64,000 nucleotides of DNA. Source: Opeltia flavorubescens (lineage: Eukaryota > Ascomycota > Lecanoromycetes > Teloschistales > Teloschistaceae). The position numbers and the translations under genes were made by a program. Shown one piece after another: positions 11,487 to 22,726 of the stretch (positions within the stretch are counted from its first letter, which is position 1; every line of letters starts with the position of its first letter). The stretch lies in the NCBI GenBank assembly GCA_000442125.1, contig KE546981.1, positions 744,001-808,000 of the forward strand. The letters are read 5' to 3'. The notes beneath the pieces are model-generated. The model saw only the letters and a list, made by a program, of their open reading frames with translations, was not told the origin of the DNA and did not search any database.

Positions 11487-14066
11487 ATGGCTGCCGTCGG
11501 CATGACCGCCAGCCATAAGTTCGACCTCGAGAATCTTGATTCTGTCATGAATACACAGCAGTCGCTCCCAGCTGTCGATCCACCTCCAAGCAGTACCACA
11601 ACAAGCACGACGAATACAAACACCACCAACACCACTACCGCAAGCTCCTCTACCACCCCTCCTTCTGGCCCGCCAAACAAAGCTAAATCGCTCAGCTGCG
11701 GCACTTGTCGGGAGCGGAAGGTTAGGTGCGATAAGAATCAACCATGCTCGACGTGTCAACGAGCCAAAGTGCCCTGTATTTTCCCGAGCGCAAAACGTCT
11801 GCCTCGCAAGCGGCAGGGTGAGCGGAAGAAGACCAATGAAAAGTTGTTGCAGCGACTCAATCGCCTCGAGGCCTTGGTTGAAAAAGCCGGCCTCGACGAA
11901 AAAGACGGTCAAGTTGTTGGGAAAGAGAAGAAAGGGACTCCGGATAGCCCAGTCTACTCGACTCCAAGAAAAGTCTGCAATGGCGGGGAATTCATGCAAA
12001 AGAAACGAGAACGGTCGGAGACTAGCCAGAGTAGTGGTAGTCAACCCGCAGGCAAGACCGCGTTGGAAGGGGAAATGAGTCGCTACCTTGGGAGTAACTT
12101 TTGGGCCAGCTTGAGCGACGAGGTAAACCTTTTTCTTTGCTAAGCCTCTGTATTTTGCTGATCTGCGATCAAGGTCGAAGGTTTGCGAATTGATCTGAAT
12201 GAATCCTCTGACGAAAAAGAAGACGAGGACGAAGTGAATGATCGCGAAAGCGAACCGCCTATCCTAATTACACATTCCTTCCCGTCACCCAACGGTTTGA
12301 TCTTTACTTTCAATACGCAGAAGGTCGATCTGCGCCCCCTGCACCCGAGCCCTGCTCAAATTGAGACGTTATGCCTAATATATGTGGTTAACGTGGATCC
12401 TATCAGTAGGGTTCTTCACAAGCCGACACTGAGAAAGTTCATATCAGGAGCGAAAGATCACCTGGACAGCATGCCCGGCGGATCGAAGATGCAAGCATTG
12501 ATGTTCGCCATATATTTTGCCGCCATAACAAGTCTGACGCATGACGAATGCATGATCCAATTTGGGGAGCAAAAGGACGACCTCCTCAAAAGATACAGAT
12601 TTGGGACAGAGCAGGCGTTGGTTCAAGCGGAGCTCCTAAATAGCATGGAGATGGTTACCTTGCAGGCGTTGGTCATTTACTTGGTACGTAGGCTAGGCCG
12701 TCTTCTCTTTGTGTTGACAATAATAGGAAGAGTCTTTCCTGTCACCAAGGCCGATCCAGTTCAGGAAGGCTGCTAATGCAACTGTTTGTAGATCTGTATC
12801 CGATGTCATGATGACACCCGACTTGCTTGGACTTTGACAAGCCTTGCGATTCGCATTGCCCATGCCCTTGACCTGCACCGCGATGATAACTCTGCGTCAC
12901 TCTCACCTTTTAACACGGAGATGCGCCGACGGTTGTGGTGGCAAATAATTATTTTAGATGGCCGTGCGGCCGAAGACCGAGCGTCTGATCCAATGATACT
13001 GGAACAGTCCTATAACACAATGATGCCGTCAAACGTGAATGACGAAGACATTGACCCCGAAAACACGAGGGTCATTGTTGAACGAGAAGGCTACACTGAA
13101 ATGACATTCTGCCTGATTTGTTTTGAAGTATCAGTCACCATACGGCGGCTCAATTATGTACCTCCTGCTTTGGCCGCTGAGGCTCAGTTGACCCAAGAAG
13201 AAAAGGAAAAAATGGTCATCGAGTGCCATACACGCCTGGAGAGCAAGTACCTCCGGTTTTGTGATCCTTCAATGCCACTTTCATGGGCGACTAGCGTTGT
13301 TGCACGAATGATCATGGCTCGCATGTGGCTCGTTGTGCACAAACCGTTGCAGCGACAAGAGGGCGAGCTGTCACCGCCAAATGCAGACCGTCAGAAGTTA
13401 CTCCTCACCGCAACTGAAGTAATCGAATACGCCCATATCCTTGAGACGGAGAAATGCGCCGAGAAGTGGAGGTGGTTTTTCTCAACTTGGCATCAGTGGT
13501 ATGCTCTGGCGCTAACCTTGGCCGAGCTTTGCCACCAGACACAAGGTCCAGCAGTGGATCGAGCATGGAGCGCCGTCGACAGCGTTTTCGACTCCTGGGC
13601 AGAAAGAGTTGCTGATTCTAGGACCGGCGGCTTGTGGCGCCCTATAAAGATATTGCGGAACAAAGCGCGTAGCGCGCGAGACGGAACGAAGGTGGGAGAT
13701 GTTGCCATGGCGGAAGATCCTCTCGCAGGCTTTCAGGGGAACTTAGCCTCGCAGCCGGTTGTGCCTCCATTTGGCGATCCTTTACTAACGCCCATGTCCG
13801 ACTTTCCAATCGCGTCACTAGAGACCAATTCTGACGGTCTCCTACCTTCATCGAGCGGGGCCCAGGGGTTGGTGAGTACACCCTTGCCACATCAAATGGA
13901 TCTCAGCCAGTGGACGGTCAACGGTGAGCAGCCTCCAACCCCGCAAAGCATTGGGCCACCGGGCGACCAATTCAACTGGGCTGGATGGGACGACTTCATG
14001 CGAGCATCTCAAAGAGAGGGTTCTAGCGGGATATGGGGCCCACAGATAGGAACATGGTGGCAATGA
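11487..14066 (+). CDS. Zn(II)2Cys6 transcription factor with fungal_trans domain
   Basis: Exons 11487-12122, 12174-12683 and 12792-14066 give 806 aa; introns are 51 and 108 nt. The zinc cluster, residues about 71-97, has the exact spacing C-x2-C-x6-C-x5-C-x2-C-x6-C (CGTCRERKVRCDKNQPCSTC and onward) and is followed by a basic linker and a predicted dimerisation coil (LLQRLNRLEALVEKAG). The middle (about 250-520) is a fungal-specific transcription factor domain, with HKPTLRKF and the RRRLWWQIIILD motif typical of it. The C-terminus is Pro/Ser/Gly-rich and ends GIWGPQIGTWWQ. A Thr/Asn/Ser-rich tract precedes the zinc cluster. ATGs at 11502 and 11547 are alternative starts. It should be a nuclear sequence-specific regulator, but the target pathway is unknown. 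It is not beside a biosynthetic cluster. Confidence 0.93.
11598..11658 (+). repeat. Thr/Asn/Ser-coding low-complexity tract
   Basis: Within the regulator's first exon, imperfect ACC/ACA/AAC triplets encode a run of Thr, Ser and Asn (TTTSTTNTNTTNTTTASSS). It is an imperfect trinucleotide repeat that may vary in length between strains. Confidence 0.7.
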
Positions 14067-14216
14067 GATGTTCGCTATCCGTTGATCATATTACCCTCAT
14101 GCCGGACCAATCGATACGGGCATGGCAGTCTATCTACTGGTTCAAGGAGTCGTTTCCCCGTATGCACGAGATGTGAAGGTCTCGCCTAATGACATTGCTC
14201 GATCTCCGTGCTACTC

Positions 14217-14996
14217 CTACTGCAAATGGAGCGACTTAGCAAGCCAATACGACCAAGGCGCGAAATGGAATGTCAATCCTCGCAACATTCGACCCGGGGT
14301 TTTCCACTCAAAAGCAGTGCCGCCGGTCTTTGGAACAACGGCAACCCCCTGCCAGTCATAACCCCCTTTCTCCGCCACTTCGATCATGCCTGCCGCAAGA
14401 TCTGCGTAACTGGTGAATGTCACTTCCTTGTCGAGGCTTAAAGCATGGCCACGCTGCTTGTCCTCGGACAGTCCTCCGGGCTGGATGAAGACGGCTTTCA
14501 ACCACTTCTGATGCATCTTCAGGTAGTCTTCGGCGTGAGCCAGGTCGGTGTAGACGAAGGAGAAAGCGTGTGCGAGTATCCAGTGGACCAAAGCAGGCTC
14601 CTTGTTGTAAAACTTCGGGTTGACGCTCGCCGAGCTGAGCCAGATGATTGTGGGGACCTTGGACCGCGGCTGCGTCATGCGGAGGTCCATCAAGGCGACA
14701 ACGATGGATTGTGCGGTGTCTTGAGCGATATGGGTGTCAGGTACGTTGTCATTGCTGGCGACAGTGGAGAAGACTGCGTCGGTGTCCTTCAGACATGAAG
14801 CAATCAGGCCGGTGTCACCGATGTTTCCGGTGAAAATGTTCACTCGTTTATTGGATCCAATTTCAGGGACCTGGGCAAAGAGTTTGGGCTGGGAGCGGAC
14901 ATAAACATTAATGGTGTTTTGAGGGTCTTTGATAAGCAGCTTCAGGATCTGGCTTCCTGTGGCGCCAGTGGCACCGAGGACTGCGTATGAAGGCAT
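14217..14996 (-). CDS. NAD(P)-binding NmrA-like/atypical SDR protein
   Basis: Single exon, 259 aa. The N-terminus MPSYAVLGATGATGSQILKL is a Rossmann dinucleotide-binding motif (GATGATGSQ) right at the start, as in NAD(P)-binding domain proteins of the NmrA/atypical SDR type. IIWLSSASVNP matches the usual beta-strand 5 region, and VYTDLAHAEDYLK takes the place of the active-site helix; a clear YxxxK pair is not evident, so catalysis is uncertain. It has no signal peptide and should be cytosolic. It converges with the Zn2Cys6 regulator, whose stop is about 150 bp away. Such proteins are reductases or redox sensors, but the substrate cannot be told from sequence. Confidence 0.85.
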   Translation of the reverse strand: MPSYAVLGATGATGSQILKLLIKDPQNTINVYVRSQPKLFAQVPEIGSNKRVNIFTGNIGDTGLIASCLKDTDAVFSTVASNDNVPDTHIAQDTAQSIVVALMDLRMTQPRSKVPTIIWLSSASVNPKFYNKEPALVHWILAHAFSFVYTDLAHAEDYLKMHQKWLKAVFIQPGGLSEDKQRGHALSLDKEVTFTSYADLAAGMIEVAEKGGYDWQGVAVVPKTGGTAFEWKTPGRMLRGLTFHFAPWSYWLAKSLHLQ

Positions 14997-15883
14997 AATG
15001 AAAGAAACGGCTGTCTTGTATGAGGAGGAGGGATGTTTACGTGGTGTTGATGTTCTGAAAAGGGTCCTTGGGAGAAATTCTGGGTTGGAGCATTGCAGAG
15101 GTATTGGGAAGAGCGAACGAGACTACTTGAATGAATTAAGCCATGTCGTTTCATTCATCATGACTTGAGACTCCGATGTCCGAGTTGAAGACTAAGATTG
15201 GTGCTAATGCTAGTAAAATAACCTTAGCAGCGCCTCATCCGTCAGATCGTCACGGCTTCGGCTCCTAGCATTAGCTTCCGAACTCTTAGGTTGTCTCGGT
15301 TGTCCTGTCTGGCTCGTCCCTTCATGCACGAAGGATGCTCACGCCTGGTATGAAATGAGACCAGCTTAATCTTATTAGATTTCTGTACATATCTACGGCA
15401 TCCTTTACATAATATTGACATCGCCAATAGGAATGAAGACACTCGGGCTCACTGACACACTTCCTCACCGATAAGTCGGAGGAGAGGTCGTGTTCCTCAC
15501 GGTTTCATGAGTCGGGCATGAACGGAAGCTTTGCTGACCCGATGGAGACCCCTGATGAGTCTGATCCAAGCCTCATGAACGTCATTTGTGATGTTAGGCC
15601 AAGTCATGATATAAGTGAAACCTACATTTCCAGCAAGACATTGCCCTCTTGTTACATATATGATGGTATTTTGGGCAGGTTGAAATCCGAAAGACTCCCC
15701 GCGTCCGGATTGTCATACCGCACCAGCAGATTTCCCCCTTTCCATCCCCCCACCCAAACTGTGTCGAACCAATCCAAGACTCCGCTATCATGCCAACAAC
15801 AAGTTTTTCGAATATCTGATCGCCAAATGAATCGCAGATCCAAACNTGGCTTCCTTTTCTCTGGGAAATCAAATGCACGAACA
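14997..15883. other. Intergenic 0.9 kb, no gene seen
   Basis: Contains the promoter of the NAD(P)-binding protein (minus) and the 3' region of the F-box gene (minus). An open plus-strand frame at 15518-15904 runs over the end of the F-box gene and an ambiguous base (15846); its product has no protein-like features. Confidence 0.45.
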
Positions 15884-17588
15884 TTATCCCATCCATCCCT
15901 TTGAACTTTTCGACCAGCTGTGCTTGTGCTTGTTCCCACCCGACGAAGATGGTCTCGCTCCATCCTCACTCGGCACAGCCAAAAAGCCCCCAAACCCATT
16001 GCCTACGATGACGCTATCTCGCGCCTTGTCGCCCCATTGTGGCCCCAGTTGTGTGCTCCCGTTGTAGAAGCTAATGGGCCGGGTTGCCGTCGCGCTCCCG
16101 CGCCGATCGGTTGAGGTTGGTGGGCTGATGACGGTAAGGTACCAGTCGTGTTCCGGAATGGATTTGGTATAGAGCATCAGCGGCTGCCGAAGGCCAGAAA
16201 AGGGGTTCCTGGAATTTGCGAACGGTGCTGCAGGAGGAGGGAGGAGAAGGGATGGAAGTGAGGTAGAAAGCGCGTATAAGGAGATCAGGGATGGAAAATT
16301 ACCGGCAAGAACAGACGAAGAAAGGTATTGATAGTAGCTTTCCGATGGCGGTTGGAGATCATGTGGAGATGTTGACGTGCTTTCAATCTCAAAGCGTAAC
16401 GTTTCTAGCGATCGTGACGCGAGGGGTGGGATGGAAGAAGGAATTAGAGCGCGCTGGACTGACTGGTTGATGCGAAGACTTCGGAGGTATGGTGATACAG
16501 CAAGGATGCGGTAAACCTCCGAGGCCAAAACGCCGGTGTCGAGAATCGTAAGATGGGTTAGCACTTCGCGGGTCTCAGGTCGAGAAAGGTAGGATTCGAA
16601 ACCATCGACGGTAAGCCTGGGGGTGTTTTGAAGGATGAACGTGGTAATCGGAGGGAAGGGTGGGGTAGAAGAGTTCTGCTGGAAGATGCTGTCATCGATC
16701 AGGGGCGAGTCTTCCAGCTTCAATTCGTGCAAAGCCGGGAATGAAGCCATCACAGAAACCAGGGTGGTTGGCTCAATCTCAAGTCGAGTCAATTCCAAAA
16801 TCTCCAGATTCTGCCACGGTCTTGACTGGGACAACAGAGCGAAACTTCTCTCTGAACCGTGTAGGTATCTCATTTTGCGCAGGTCCGCACATCGCGCCTC
16901 TAGTTCTTGCTTCAGCGTCAGACATGATCGGTCATCGCTGTATATCCCCTCGGGAAGATCGACGTATTTCAGGTTTGGCAGGACGGATACAGTACGAGCC
17001 AGGTCTGCGATGCAGGTTTCTCTTGTCATGTATGGCATCTTTAGGAATTCAACCTGAATAGCTAAGCTTTGATTTTCCCGTACGGTCCGAGAGAACTGCT
17101 CGACTCTCTGTTTGGGAGCATCGACGGGCTCCCCGTTTCGCTCGAAGAAGGATTTCCGTTTGCGCTTGGAAGCCAGATCGATCTCCCGTTCGCAATAATG
17201 AACAGGGTCGATACGAACATTGTGATAGCTGTAGCAATCCATCAGCCACATGAGGACTGCCCAGGCCTTGATACACTCACAGTATGGTTTGAGTTGCGAC
17301 GAGAAAGCGTCGACTGACCAAGGCGCACTGGGCCAGATCACGCATGTCGCAAAGCATGCATCCTCCGTCACGCATGGACTCTTCCAGGGACGAGTAATTG
17401 TCGTCCAATACATGAGGACAGATGTGGGAGAGAACATTCGTCAGGAGCTTCAGGGGTAACCTGGATGTTAAGTCGCGGCCGGTCCAGTTGTTGGGAGAGC
17501 GTGATACAGACACGTTATCCCCGTACACGTAAGCCTCATTGTTGTTTTTCAGTCTCGACTTGGATCTCATGTGCTGCAGGAACTTCAT
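15884..17588 (-). CDS. F-box protein with leucine-rich region
   Basis: Two exons, 17588-17281 and 17228-15884, with a 52-nt phase-2 intron, give 550 aa. The N-terminus holds an F-box-like segment (SRLPLKLLTNVLSHICPHVL, then CALVSRRFLVATQ), joined across the intron to ILYHNVRID; this is the usual arrangement of fungal F-box proteins. The rest has irregular leucine-rich repeats (LEILELTRLEI, LHELKLEDSPLIDDSIF, LRSLRINQS) that would form a substrate-binding solenoid. It ends in a Gly/Ser/Lys-rich tail (NKHKHSWSKSSKGWMG). It should act as a substrate receptor of an SCF (Skp1-Cul1-F-box) ubiquitin ligase; the substrate is unknown. The F-box and intron are seen directly, and the SCF role is known of the family. 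Confidence 0.85.
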
Positions 17589-19276
17589 ATTGGTCGAAGT
17601 GAACGAATGGATGACAATTCGATTTTCGATTCTTGCATTCCCTGCCTACCTTACAGCTTCCTGAAGTCCCTCGGCTAGCCGAGGGGGCCGCAGTAGGTTC
17701 AATGACCTTCCCTATCCTTTCTCTCAACCATAGAAAGATGCTGAGGACCAGGTCGGCTAATTGTATAGAAAGTGTGTCATGGTTGAAAATACGACTAGCG
17801 GGGAGAGTTATTGCAATGTTTACGACTTTGTATCAATCACACATTTGGAGATCTTTACCTATTCCAAGTTCACTACTTAGCCACTAATTATCCGCAGTCT
17901 AACAAGTGTGATGTCAGATCTATAATTTGTGCAGCACTTTATTGATCATTCCACTTATAAACAGGACTAGCTTCTGGGCTCTCCCATAATGAAGCTTCAG
18001 TGTATTCTTCTCCACATAAACAGGATCAATGATACCAGGCTTTGTAGCGAGTTTAGTGAGATTGCTTGCGTCAAATCCGTCGGAACTTCAATCATGACTG
18101 GTGCTCGGAATTGACTTATGTCAGGGATGCCGATGGGTCAAAGCTGGGTAAAATCCGATGTCGAGGGCAGACACAAGATTATATCCAGGGACGAATGAGG
18201 ATGATAAAGGACGTCATCAGAACATGAGGTGCCGAGGAGTCAATGTATTTTGTCAACGTGCACATGGACACAAGCACCGTGATTGGCTCTGCAGAAATAC
18301 TGATTGACCGAAATACAATGTCTGCTCCTGTTGCCGTTAGAGGTTTGGATTATGGAGGATCTGCCCCATTGACATCGAGTAAAACCATGGAGCGCTTGGA
18401 TCAACTCAAAATACATATGCAGAGTGCAATTTGAAACATGATCCAAGCGCGTGCACGCAGGTACCTTATGTCGAGGTAGGGAACGGGGTTGCAGTCGGTG
18501 AATATGCACGTGGTTGTCGCTGAATTATCGAGTGCACTGGCACGCGTCCCGTAACAATCAATCCTATTCTTTTTACTGATTCGCTCCGTGTGCGGAGACC
18601 AGTTCTTATTCTTGTTGCGCATAAATTGAATCCTGGCTGGGTCCCCCCCATGGTCATCGTGATCCTATCCCCATCAGAGACCCTGATTGGTCTGTGGTGA
18701 CGGACCCGCTAACAACTACTTTCTTTGTGTCACTCTGATCATCTGAATTGCAAGATTTTGAGTGCTGGAGAGAGTCAGAGGCTTTGCTTGAAGATAGAGG
18801 AGGATTGGGAAGACTTGGCCTCGATAGATCGAGGACAGCAAAGCGGCTGCAGATTTTTGTTGTTATTGACGACGATGAAACGTTGTGCTGGCTTGGCGGA
18901 TCCCTGAACCCGGACCCGGTCAAAATTAGAGTAATTTCGTTCTATTCCAACACGCCAACATCAAGCAAAAAATTTACTCCCCTGGACCTTCACCTCTCCT
19001 TTCTTATCCGCGCATTCCTCATTTCTAATTCTCGCCCCTCCTCCATCCGAGGTTTGACTCGTCTTCCGATAGTCTGTGCGAGAGAGGAAAGCCAGTCAAG
19101 GGGGTGTGAAGCTTTCTTTAAGTACTCGCTACGGGGACGTCACCATCTTTTGCGCCTGAACTCCCGAGGGATACGCTCACCGACTGCCTTTTCATCGCCA
19201 CCCTCGACCTCTTCCTCCCGCCCAAAGTCGTGTCACTACCGTTGATTATTGAACATTTCTACGCTGGTCAATCGCC
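17589..19276. other. Intergenic 1.7 kb, divergent promoters
   Basis: Lies between the divergent starts of the F-box gene and the Nrp1-like gene. I see no credible coding frame; a plus-strand frame at 18748-19245 is biased but runs into what should be the Nrp1-like leader. No repeat or tRNA recognised. Confidence 0.45.
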
Positions 19277-21369
19277 ATGTCCAGTAACCCCCCGCCAAAG
19301 CCCAGCATCGATCGTTATGTTGTCATTCATGTGGCTACGACTTGTGACGAGCACGGCGTCTATGTAACAAAAGATTCGGCCGAGGTCATTGAGTTTGGCT
19401 GGATATTGCTTGATGCTAAGTCCTGTGACGAGGTACATATACACCACTGGAGGAATCACCAATCAGATCTGACACGATGACTGTCATAGATACACCGGGA
19501 GAGTATTCTCGTCAAGCCAGTGAACACACCCATTACACCTCTTTGCAGTCTGTTCTCCAACTCCAATTGTCACCTGCGGCAAGTACTAAGAGATCGATAG
19601 CAAGCCTGACCACTTTGACTTGGGAGCACGTCCGCACCGCCGGATCCTTCCGCGATGCCATCAATCGCTTCGATAGCTTCGCACAAGAAAAGCTTCTCCG
19701 CGACAACCTCGAATTCTCCTTTGTCACTTTAGACTCGTGGGATCTGCGTGTACAGCTTCCGCGAGAAGCTCGAGACAAAGCTGTGGTACTGCCCCCTTAT
19801 CTCCAACATTCGCGGACCTATGATCTGCGCACGGAGTATCAGCGTTGGCAGCAACATCATCCGGAATCTTTACCATTTGGTCCAAGCTCCCTAGCCAACA
19901 TCTGTGCTGCTCTCGAGGTTGAGCCGGTGCAGTCGTCGGCTCCGATAAAACACAATTTGCCCTTCCATCTGCAAGCGCTGGCTCCGGCATCACCCCGTCG
20001 CGCAATGGAGGAAGCCGTCACGCTAGCTCGGGTTCTGCAAGGCTTGATTCGGAAATCGCAACCTCCACAGGACCACCCTGATGTCTTGACGAGACCTATG
20101 GATGCCCGTGCGGATGTACGTGCGTTTTTGTCTGAGCGGAGTAAAGTCCTTCATATGAGCGGATTACCCCACGATACCACTCAGTCTGAGTTGGAGAGCT
20201 GGTTCACCCAATTCGGCGGCCGACCCATAGCATTCTGGACACTGCGTACCCCGGACCAACACAAGCCTACAGGTTCCGGGTTCGCCGTCTTCTCATCTCA
20301 CGAAGAGGTCAGTCTTGCCGTAATTTCATATTCTGCTATAACCCGAACAAGACCCGGCATAAAGACACCCCAATGTGTAGCAATCATTGTGCATGTCTCT
20401 TGCGCTAATGTTTCATAGGCTGCGGAGAGTCTGTGTATGAACGGACGTGCATTGAACGAAAAAGCGATCGAAGTGTCCCCATCCTCAAGCCGAGTCCTTG
20501 ATCGGGCCGCGGAGATCTTGACCCCCTTCCCTCCGAGCAAGAACCGTCCACGGCCGGGAGACTGGACCTGTCCATCGTGCGGGTTCTCCAATTTCCAACG
20601 CCGCACAGCATGTTTTCGTTGCTCCTTTCCTGCCGTTTCCGCAGGGCCAGGGGGTGATCCAATGGGATACTCTAACTACAGCTACGGCGCACCGCACATG
20701 ATACCGCATCATCACCACATGGGTCACCACGGTGGACACGGAATGGGTCACGGACGAGGGATGGGTGGTGGTGGCATGGTGCCGTTCCGAGCTGGAGACT
20801 GGAAATGCGGGTCCGAAGGCTGTGGCTACCATAATTTTGCCAAAAATGTCAGCTGTCTACGTTGTGGAGCTAGTCGCGCTGGTGCTGCAGTCGTAGCTGA
20901 CTCTGCCTTTCCTTCCCCGCTGGAGCCGCCCTCTGGATATGGCATGGGACCCCCGTCAATGGCTGGCACGCCTGGTCCAGGTCCCTTTGCTGCTGCCGCC
21001 GGGGGGTTCGGCGCGGGAGGTTTCGGTGGGCAGCAATATGGTGGTCCACCCAGCACCTACGCATTACCTTCAGGACTCGGGGCTCCGACCGGAGCCTATC
21101 CCCCTATGGGCGCCGGCTACGGTCAAGGCAGCGGAGCACATTCAGGAGGGCCTTTTGACAGCCGCGCAGCGGAAGCGGCATTCACTGCCGCAACCAATGG
21201 TCCTCCTTCGGCCAGTATACCCAATGGCTCCACTTACGGCGGTGCGAATTACGGTGGTGTGGACGGAGGACCTGACCCTTTCGCCTTCCTCTCAAGCGGT
21301 TTGGGTAGCCTCTCGATGAACGACGACAATCGAAGGAACGGAGCAAATGCGAACAAGTCCCCGGCTTAG
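19277..21369 (+). CDS. NRP1: Nrp1-like RNA-binding protein: exonuclease fold, RRM, two RanBP2 zinc fingers
   Basis: Exons 19277-19432, 19490-19547, 19601-20307 and 20419-21369 give 623 aa. Intron 2 has a GTCTGT donor and a TACTAAG branch site; joining gives LCTSLTTLTWEHVRTAG, as expected for this family. Domains: an RNase H-like DEDDh exonuclease fold (about 10-200), an RRM (about 252-330, HMSGLPHDTTQSELESWF), and RanBP2-type fingers at about 352-378 (WTCPSCGFSNF..CFRC) and 434-462 (WKCGSEGCGYHNF..CLRC), followed by a Gly/Pro/Ala/Tyr-rich tail. A His/Gly/Met-rich segment separates the fingers. The order matches yeast Nrp1, a cytoplasmic stress-granule RNA-binding protein (from memory). The exonuclease motif that should read D-x-E reads H-x-A (VIHVATTCDEHG), so nuclease activity is doubtful. 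Probable role: mRNA binding and regulation. Confidence 0.9.
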
Positions 21370-22726
21370 ACGACTTCAGACACGATCATCTCCTTGTGTT
21401 ACTCAGCGTTGGCGTGGTAAGGCAGCATAGACGGTACAGATTGTAACGAGACGCGATGGCCGGCATTTATTCCCATGATGGCGGAGTTGGGTTGAAGCAA
21501 CGTATCATTTGTCAGGTCAGTGTTCAGGATATGCGATAGAAGTCCACTTTGTCTGCATAGCGAGGCGGTACAGCAGGACGGTGTTGGTCTGGACGAAAGA
21601 TGGTTAAAAGCGAATCGGGGGGTTACAGCTTGGCGGGCAGCACTTTCTTCTCCGTCTTTCACTCATTTGATTTGTCGGGATTCCCCGTGTTGTTCTGTTC
21701 CTTTCGCAAGCTTTTGTCAGTTTCTACTTTTTTCCATTTCGTTGAGTGGGTATGTATTGGAGGCGGCGGCGGCTTGTACTGTATTCGTTTTCTGGAGGGA
21801 GATTGCACTGGAGCGTCATGGTAGGGGAAGAAGGGGAGTATGGGTGGAGTCGCTGGCAATCCCACGCTTCTTTTCTACAGTGGGCGGACGGTGATTTGGT
21901 TTGGTGAGGCGAGGGCAGCTTCGTCTTTGACACCGAGCTTACTAATATTCAAAACTCGTAGATACGTTTGACCATGGAATTGCACAACTTTCGCTTGTCA
22001 TTGCTTCAATACATGGTACTACATGTTGAATCATCTCATATGCTAATTCTTTGTCGTTTATTGGGAGCATTTCAAGCTAATTGACTAGGTTTGCCTATCT
22101 ATCGTTACCAACCAGGCGATGTTCTTGGGTAGACTTTCGAAAGTACTCTCGATGAGTCAAAGAAATGAACATCCTATCGGGGGAAAGAGCACGTTCGAAG
22201 TGAGACGGAGGATTCGATAGTTGTGAATAGCGAGAGGGATCATTTTATCGAGATGTGGTTATCCGGGATCGGCACGGCTAAAGCGGTAGATGGACTCCCT
22301 CGGACCCCACCACTTCAGACGAATGCATCCTGGACTCGATCCTCCACGCTCAGCCAGGAATAGTCGACCGACAATCTGAATTCTGGCTGCAGTCCATCTC
22401 GGCATCATCTGGCATCAGCTGGAACTTTGGTGCTTATGCTGCTCTTTGTCCCGAAGGTTTGGGGACCCCTGCGCTTCCCATCAAGCCCACCGTGACCTGT
22501 CCCAGCATGACGATATCCTTTGCATCCCACACTTCACACCCTCCGACGCAACTTCCGTTGCCGAAAACATAATCCTTATGTTCGTCCAATCCTACTGTAC
22601 ATCTCTCTCTCTCTCTCAATAATGTCCTTCTCGGTCTTTCGTTCTTTCCTTTCTGTGTGCGAGAGTAGAATCTCCGCACTCACACCTGACCACGGTTGTT
22701 TCTCGTTCCTCTCGTCCTAACCCACC
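21370..22726. other. Intergenic 1.4 kb, no gene seen
   Basis: 3' region of the Nrp1-like gene and promoter/leader of the MFS transporter, both plus-strand. A (TC)8 tract lies near the transporter end. Short frames on both strands look non-coding. Confidence 0.45.
22602..22617 (+). repeat. (TC)8 microsatellite in transporter leader
   Basis: Sixteen bases of uninterrupted TC repeats lie 110 bp upstream of the MFS transporter ATG. CT-rich tracts are common just upstream of fungal transcription starts, so this may mark the core promoter; that role is inference. Confidence 0.75.

Noticed and set aside
11487-14996. Possible small biosynthetic cluster (Zn2Cys6 regulator beside an NAD(P)-binding protein)
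   Set aside because: No backbone enzyme (PKS, NRPS, terpene or DMAT synthase), P450 or methyltransferase nearby; neighbours are housekeeping or F-box genes.
15518-15904. 128-codon plus-strand frame at the 3' end of the F-box gene
   Set aside because: Overlaps the last F-box codons antisense, crosses an ambiguous base and shows no protein-like features.
18748-19245. 165-codon plus-strand open frame upstream of the Nrp1-like gene
   Set aside because: Composition is Ser/Arg/Leu-biased without ordered motifs, has no family resemblance and overlaps the pyrimidine-rich leader expected for the next gene.
21520-21894. 124-codon plus-strand frame after the Nrp1-like gene
   Set aside because: Cys/Ser/Phe-rich composition typical of read-through of a non-coding 3' region.
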